Assembly: GCA_015680685.1 (NCBI GenBank)
Contig: MNCI01025186.1
Span: forward strand, 1,505 to 65,504
Length of the DNA: 64,000 nucleotides
Origin: Gnetum montanum
Lineage: Eukaryota > Streptophyta > Gnetopsida > Gnetales > Gnetaceae
Reading direction: 5' to 3'
Below the pieces are notes generated by a model that saw only the letters and a list, made by a program, of their open reading frames with translations, had not been told where the DNA came from and searched no databases. The translations under genes and the position numbers were made by a program. The stretch's first letter is position 1. Each line of letters begins with the position of its first letter. Shown here piece after piece: positions 59,036 through 64,000 of this stretch.

Positions 59036-60169
59036 GTAAATGTCTCTGCAAGGCTGCAAAATGAATGGGATGGGATGTTGGGACACCGCCAGCATCGCTA
59101 CCTCATGGGCAATTTGCTGATTCCTTGGATATGCCAAAAGACATACTACTGATCCCTCATAGATACCGTCACTGCACCCATTTCAGCAGTGGCACCTCTG
59201 GGAGGTCAGTTTTATTATCCGGAGCCCCAAAGGAGTTCTCATCAACCACGGCCTTGGGGATCTCCACTCATCATCACTGTCAGACTCTGGCTTCACAGAT
59301 TCACCTAGCTAGTTCTTTGCATAACCAATTGGGTGTGATGAGTCTGATTTTTTTTGTGAAGATATGCTGGGCCAAGCATCAACATTGAGACCCTGGCCTC
59401 TTGTTATGGTCCCTTACCCATGGCCCGCTCACTTCTTCTAGCCCTGGATGGTACTTGTTTCAAAAACTTCTCCGGTGATTCAGCTGAGCAATGGTGTCCT
59501 CTGTTTTCTTTTTTGATTGTAGGTTACTTGCTATGAGGACGTCGTTCAAAAGTACGTTCACCAAAGTAGTGAAGTATAGATAGAGTTTTGAGATGGCCAC
59601 TTAAGTTAGCTTGTCTACTTAGGAGTGCAACCCTGTCTTCCTCATAATCCGACCAATTGTTCCTATTCCCCTCCTTGGCCATTCCATCTATTTTCCTTGT
59701 ACAAAATGTGAATACGCAACATACGCTTTCTGCATCTACATTACAATCAAGTCCATGAACTGGTGCAACGCAACTTGCCTAGTGGGCACCAAGAAAAAGG
59801 GGGAGTTGGCAAAATGGATGAAACACAACCCATCTAGGTCGTGTAGACGTAAGACAATTCTTTCATGCAAGCCCCTTTATCTACAATATGACTGTATAAC
59901 TCCATGCAAATGCAATTTCAAGAGGAGGCCTGATCGCTTATCCGTGAAAAGCCATACTCACACACTTGAGTCTTCCCTGAACCTCTCTCTTCTTTCCTTT
60001 GTAAGAATTCCCTCCCGCATCATTTTATCTTCAATTTTCCTCACTTTTGCACTTCTAGATTGATAGGGCGACACTTGAGTAACCGTTGATGGAAGCTGTT
60101 GGTACTTTTACCCATATGGTGTTTTGTATTCTTTGTTGATGTCTTTTGGGCAAGCCCTCTAAACGTCAA
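59036..60169 (+). other. 3' untranslated region of element 2
   Basis: Parts align with 12.8-13.9 kb of element 1 (for example the ATGCCAAAAGACATACTACT region near 59131), but open frames are not shared. The frame 59065-59388 is considered chance. Confidence 0.5.
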
Positions 60170-60170
60170 C

Positions 60171-60183
60171 AAAGAGGGGCCAT
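60171..60183 (+). promoter_or_regulatory. Polypurine tract of element 2
   Basis: AAAGAGGGGCCAT immediately before the LTR start TGAAACATCG. Same design as in element 1. Confidence 0.8.
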
Positions 60184-61775
60184 TGAAACATCGTGAAAAT
60201 TGCGAATCGGCCTGGGGCGAAGATTCACGATTCGGGCAAAAGTTTGCAACAAAAATCCAGAAGATAGAATAAGGCAAAGAGGCGCGCAACATCAAGTCTC
60301 CAAGTTTCTTAAAAATTCTAACTTTGTTTTTTTTCTCTCTTTATGCCACATTATGCAACATAATGTCATGTCACTTGGCGTAATTCTGCTTAATGTAGCA
60401 TGATATTGGAAGGTAGCTTACTTTGGCGAATACGACAAAGTTTAAGGCCTAAGTAGTAGACTACAACTTGTCGCATATTCCACCAAGTCTTTTATTCAGG
60501 ATTGAATTTACGCTCCATTACGCAGAGCAGCGTAATGAGCTTCGAGGAAGTCAAAGTCAGAGTCCAAAGAAGCATGACAGATTGGCTTCTTTTTTGCAGA
60601 TTGGTCGCTTTACGCTTATTACCCTACGAAGTGTAAACAAGCGTAACTTATTGTGAGGTTGAATATTTTTATGCTCCATTACGCTTTGTGACGTAAATAA
60701 GTGCAAAGCAGCTTGAGTTAACTACTTTTATGCTCTATTATGCTCTGCCATGCTACGCAGCATAAACAAGTGTAATACAGTGTAAAGTCAGCTAAGGCAG
60801 TACTAGACACGCACCTGCTATCCATACGCAGCAATACGCTTATCAACGTATTGCAGCGTAATCATGAGGTGGCTTCAGCAAGAGTGGTTTATAGCATACT
60901 TTGCCCTTCCCCCCAAGACATAATGCAGCATGACTAGCTTTAACATAAAAATTGTCAAGTCAACAGTGTTTTGAAAGTTCGAGACACGTGTCATCAGGGC
61001 TGTGCCTTCCCACATGATGCTGAACTTATAAATACTCCAGTTGGCAGAGGAGAGAAGAGAGAGGAGGATTTTCTTCTTTTGAAGGACACAAGGCATTTTT
61101 TGAGCATTGGCAATAGGAGCGATCAGTCTTTTGGCGAAAACATTATCCTCTTCATTGGTGATCATTAGTAGCTTGAAGCAAAGACTATCGAGGGCAAAAG
61201 GAGCATATCAGAGATCGAGAGATCATCTGGTATGATTGGCAAGGTTTATTGATCAGAAATAGTTGATCGATAGACATCCAAGCTTGACCTTCCTTGCATT
61301 CCACTTTTGGCTTACGAGGTAGATCAACCTTCATTCTATTCTCCCTTTTAAACAGTTTTCTTATTGTTTCATGTATGCTTTGCACAAAGATAAGCGAAGT
61401 CTGCCGTTAGAACATTGTATGCAATATATTCAGCTTTTGAGTCAAATCATAGATCTTGGAATTACGCATCTTTTCTAAATCTAATCTTCCTTGTTGCGTT
61501 GACGTTATCGTTATTTCAAGTTCTCTACATTGTTTTCTACTCCCTCTACGATTCATTGAATTAATTCATTTCATGAAATATATATATATAATATATATAC
61601 TACCATGATATTCGATAATTTACTTATTAAGTAAGTCCCTGTTTGATCGATAAGACCGTTCAGCGCACCTTGGATTCGTTTTCTCCAGCACGGTCCTCGC
61701 ACGGATCCATGGTTAAGACTATGTACATGGATCTTCGCTCGGTATTTCCAACGACCGACGTTTTCCGTTGTTACA
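60184..61775 (+). repeat. 3' LTR of element 2
   Basis: 1,592 bases, TGAAACATCG...GTTGTTACA, pairing with 44372-45964. G-box at 60985-60990 and TATA box at 61027-61034 are retained. Confidence 0.92.
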
Positions 61776-61780
61776 ATCAT
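61776..61780. repeat. Target site duplication of element 2 (right), ATCAT
   Basis: Identical to 44367-44371. Confidence 0.9.
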
Positions 61781-64000
61781 AACTTTGTAGTTTGATTGAA
61801 TCAACAACATGGATATCATTAAGAACATGCTTCTAAAGCATTAGTACATCAAAGATATCATGTATGCTTAAAAGTTATGAAGGAAAACTCATATGATACG
61901 TCACCTCTTCCATGCACTAAAGAACATCAAATGGCCTTGTAATGAGATGTAAGCTAGTTTTTCTAACTAAAATTTAGCAAACCCTCTAGTAGAGAGATAT
62001 AAATAAACACTTTGTTACCAACTATGAACTTAAGATATTTCCTCCTATGATTTATGTAGCTTACCTAATAGTCTTAAGCTACTTTGAGTCATTTATGAAT
62101 CTTCCAAATTTCGTATGTCATGTATAAAACTATATCTAAAATAATCCATCTCATATCTATAATTGCATCCTAATAGAAAGTGGTTTTGCAACGTTTAGAA
62201 TATAAAACCTCATACAATGCTACTCTATAAGTCACTTATTACTTGTTGTTGTAGAAAAATTTAATCAATGGTAATATACTATTCTAGTTGTTTGAAAACT
62301 ATAAAGCACAAGATTAAAGCATTACTTCAAAAATCTAGTTAACTCTCTCAACATTCCTATCTATATAAGAATTGTATGCTAAAATTAAATTTAGCCTATT
62401 GTCTAAGTTACTCATGAATGCTTATCAAAATTGAAAGGTACATTTAGCATCATTATTAGAAATAATTTTGATAGGAATTTCATGCAATTGAATAATTTCA
62501 TAGATGAATAACTATGTAGCATCCTCTATGTTTTTTGTCATCTTTAGAGCAATAAAATCAATTGACTTAGTTAACAAGTTAACAACAAAGAAGATGACAT
62601 CTTTTTCATTCATAGTAGTGTGATACAAACCAATAATAAAATGTATATTGATCATCTTTTACTTCAACTATAGAATAGTATGAGGGTATAAGTAACCACT
62701 TGGTCATTGATGCTTAATCTTAACCTACTAGAAAATTAATCACTTTTCCAATTTATGCAAAAAAATTTTTATGTCTAACCATTAATACAATTTCTCCAGC
62801 ATCTGATACATCTTATCACTACCATGATGCATTAGAAACTGATTAGAACAGCTTCCTCTAACAAACAATGTCACCGTGAATCAAGTACATACACCTAATC
62901 CTTACAATGATCAACTAAATAATATCTACTATAAAAGATGAATTACCAAACTATCTAAGCTAATTGCATCAAGTATCTCACTACTACTCTTACACGAATC
63001 TTATTTAGCACATCTAGCAAAATCATCAAGCTATGAAGCTTACTAATTATGTGGCTCAAGGAATTCAAAACAATGTTGTTTTACTTGTCTGATATTATAT
63101 GGTAAAGTTAAAATTGGCCAAATATTTAATCCACCTCCTCTTACTTAGATCTAACTATGGCTAGCTCATCAGGTACTATAGATCTTTATGATTAGTCTAG
63201 ATCATTACCTACTCACCGAAAAAATAATGGCATCAAACCCTTAAGACAAATACCATAGCTCATAACTCAAGATCATGAGTGGAATAATGTCTTATAAGGA
63301 TTTAGTTTCATCAAAGCGTATGCTATCACTTTTTCCTCTTGCATAAGGATACACTCATAACCTTAAGCTAGCACATTAGTACAAATAATGTATAATTTAC
63401 CTATAGTAGATGAGATTAAAGTAGTAGTAAAAATTATTCTACTCTTAAGATTTTCAAAAGTAGCCTAACATTATGAATCCCATAAGAATCCAACATCCTT
63501 CTACAATAGCTTCATAAAAGAAAAAGTGATGTGAAAAAAAAATTCAATGAACCTCCTATAGTAACCTACTAAGCTAATAACAAATCTCTCCAACATCCTT
63601 AGGGATAAGTCAATTCTTAATGACTAATATCTTAGTAGGATCCATCATTATATCATCCTTAAAAAAATGACATGTCCTAAGAACTAGACTTTTTAATGTC
63701 GAAATGATTACTTTGAAGCTTAAGATAATAAGTGGTCCTCCTTAAGCATCTACAAAACTATTTTTAAATGTTGCTCATGAATATTCTTCAAGATTGTGTA
63801 CATCAAAATGCTATCAATGAGCACACCAATAAAATCGTACAAAGAAGGTCTCATCACACTATCCATAAGATTCATGAATATAGAAAGAACATTAGTAAGT
63901 CCAAATGACAATATCATGAATCCATAATGTTTATACCAAGTCCTAAAAGATATTTTAAGGACATCCTTCCTCTTGATATGAAGTTTATGATATCCTAACT
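61781..64000 (-). pseudogene. pol: Chromovirus (Ty3/gypsy) pol remnant: RT, RNase H, integrase
   Basis: Minus-strand translation from the right edge: reverse transcriptase about 64000-63560 (SGYHKLHIKRKDV, HYGFMILSFGLTN, FIGVLIDSIL where the catalytic DD pair has become DS); RNase H about 63400-63220 (LMQEEKVIAYAL, THDLEL); integrase zinc-binding region about 62880-62700 (QFLMHHGSDKMYQMLEKLY); core about 62640-62330 (VVNLLTKSIDF with the first Asp changed to Asn, LHEIPIKIISNNDAKCTF, IDRNVERVN); and the tail (VGNKVFI, RPFDVL, SIHDIFDVLML) up to 61781, continuing at 44366. It starts beyond the window. Many stops. The motif set is that of plant chromoviruses, a different Ty3/gypsy branch from elements 1 and 2. 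Confidence 0.8.

Larger units (their letters stand above)
44372..61775 (+). mobile_element. Element 2: complete Tat-type Ty3/gypsy retrotransposon
   Basis: 17,404 bases in plus orientation: LTR 44372-45964, primer site 45971-45990, gag-pro 46214-50020, tandem block 50263-50480, antisense eight-exon gene 54508-50651 (minus), RT-RNase H-aRH-integrase 54969-58447, tandem block 58450-59035, polypurine tract, and LTR 60184-61775. It is a sister subfamily of element 1 with the same plan but longer LTRs. A hand comparison of about 305 LTR bases found roughly 27 differences, nearly all transitions. It sits inside a chromovirus pol. It contains two single N positions (51664, 52098) flanking a reversed block. 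Confidence 0.92.

Noticed and set aside
58459-59064. 201-codon open frame after integrase
   Set aside because: The frame follows the tandem repeat, has repetitive composition, and has no counterpart frame in element 1.
59065-59388. 107-codon frame in the element 2 3' UTR
   Set aside because: A short piece is alignable in element 1 but the frame is not preserved and no domain is visible.

Overview
The window is repeat-rich plant nuclear DNA, and almost everything recognisable in it belongs to LTR retrotransposons, several of them nested. Plant origin is inferred from Ty3/gypsy families with the plant-specific second (archaeal-type) RNase H of the Tat lineage, a chromovirus, a Ty1/copia fragment with a tRNA-iMet primer site, and GT-AG introns. 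The species cannot be told from the sequence. No intact host gene, rRNA gene, tRNA gene or CRISPR array was found.

Layout. (1) 1-8.7 kb: two related minus-strand Tat-type fragments (gag, primer site and LTR at 68-2.7 kb; RNase H, protease, gag, primer site and LTR at 4.7-8.7 kb). The second has no reverse transcriptase between protease and RNase H. (2) 8.9-9.7 kb: a degenerate repeat field. (3) 10.7-11.5 kb and 29.07-29.7 kb: a decayed plus-strand coiled-coil reading frame split by element 1, followed by an LTR-like segment at 29.88 kb. (4) 11477-29065: element 1, a complete minus-strand Tat-type element of 17.6 kb with 1.31 kb LTRs and a perfect CCCTC target duplication. (5) 31-34 kb: a minus-strand copia fragment. 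(6) 34.2-37.9 kb: a plus-strand Ty3/gypsy gag fragment with LTR and primer site. (7) 40.5-43.3 kb: a decayed gene resembling DUF7869 proteins. (8) 43.4-44.37 kb and 61.78-64.0 kb: a minus-strand chromovirus whose pol is split by element 2. (9) 44372-61775: element 2, a complete plus-strand sister of element 1, 17.4 kb, with 1.59 kb LTRs and a perfect ATCAT target duplication.

The main discovery is shared by elements 1 and 2. Between protease and reverse transcriptase each carries an antisense gene of about 1,080 codons in eight exons. Exon lengths, intron phases and splice sites agree between the two copies, although they lie on opposite window strands and their introns have diverged. Exons 1-2 look like a degenerate FCP1/NIF-type HAD phosphatase domain, exon 4 is long and conserved, exon 7 is coiled-coil-like and exon 8 is acidic with a conserved C-terminus. 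The genomic RNA is the complementary strand, so its splicing cannot remove these introns, which explains their persistence.

In both elements the antisense gene is bordered by a tandem-repeat block near its 3' end, and a second tandem block follows integrase. A short GCGTAA/TTACGC motif recurs in the LTRs and in the block next to the antisense gene. In element 2 a 433-base piece of the antisense gene lies backwards between two single Ns, most likely an assembly orientation error. Element 1, element 2 and the fragment at 1-2.7 kb share a tRNA-Asn-like primer site, which in elements 1 and 2 continues through the whole T arm.
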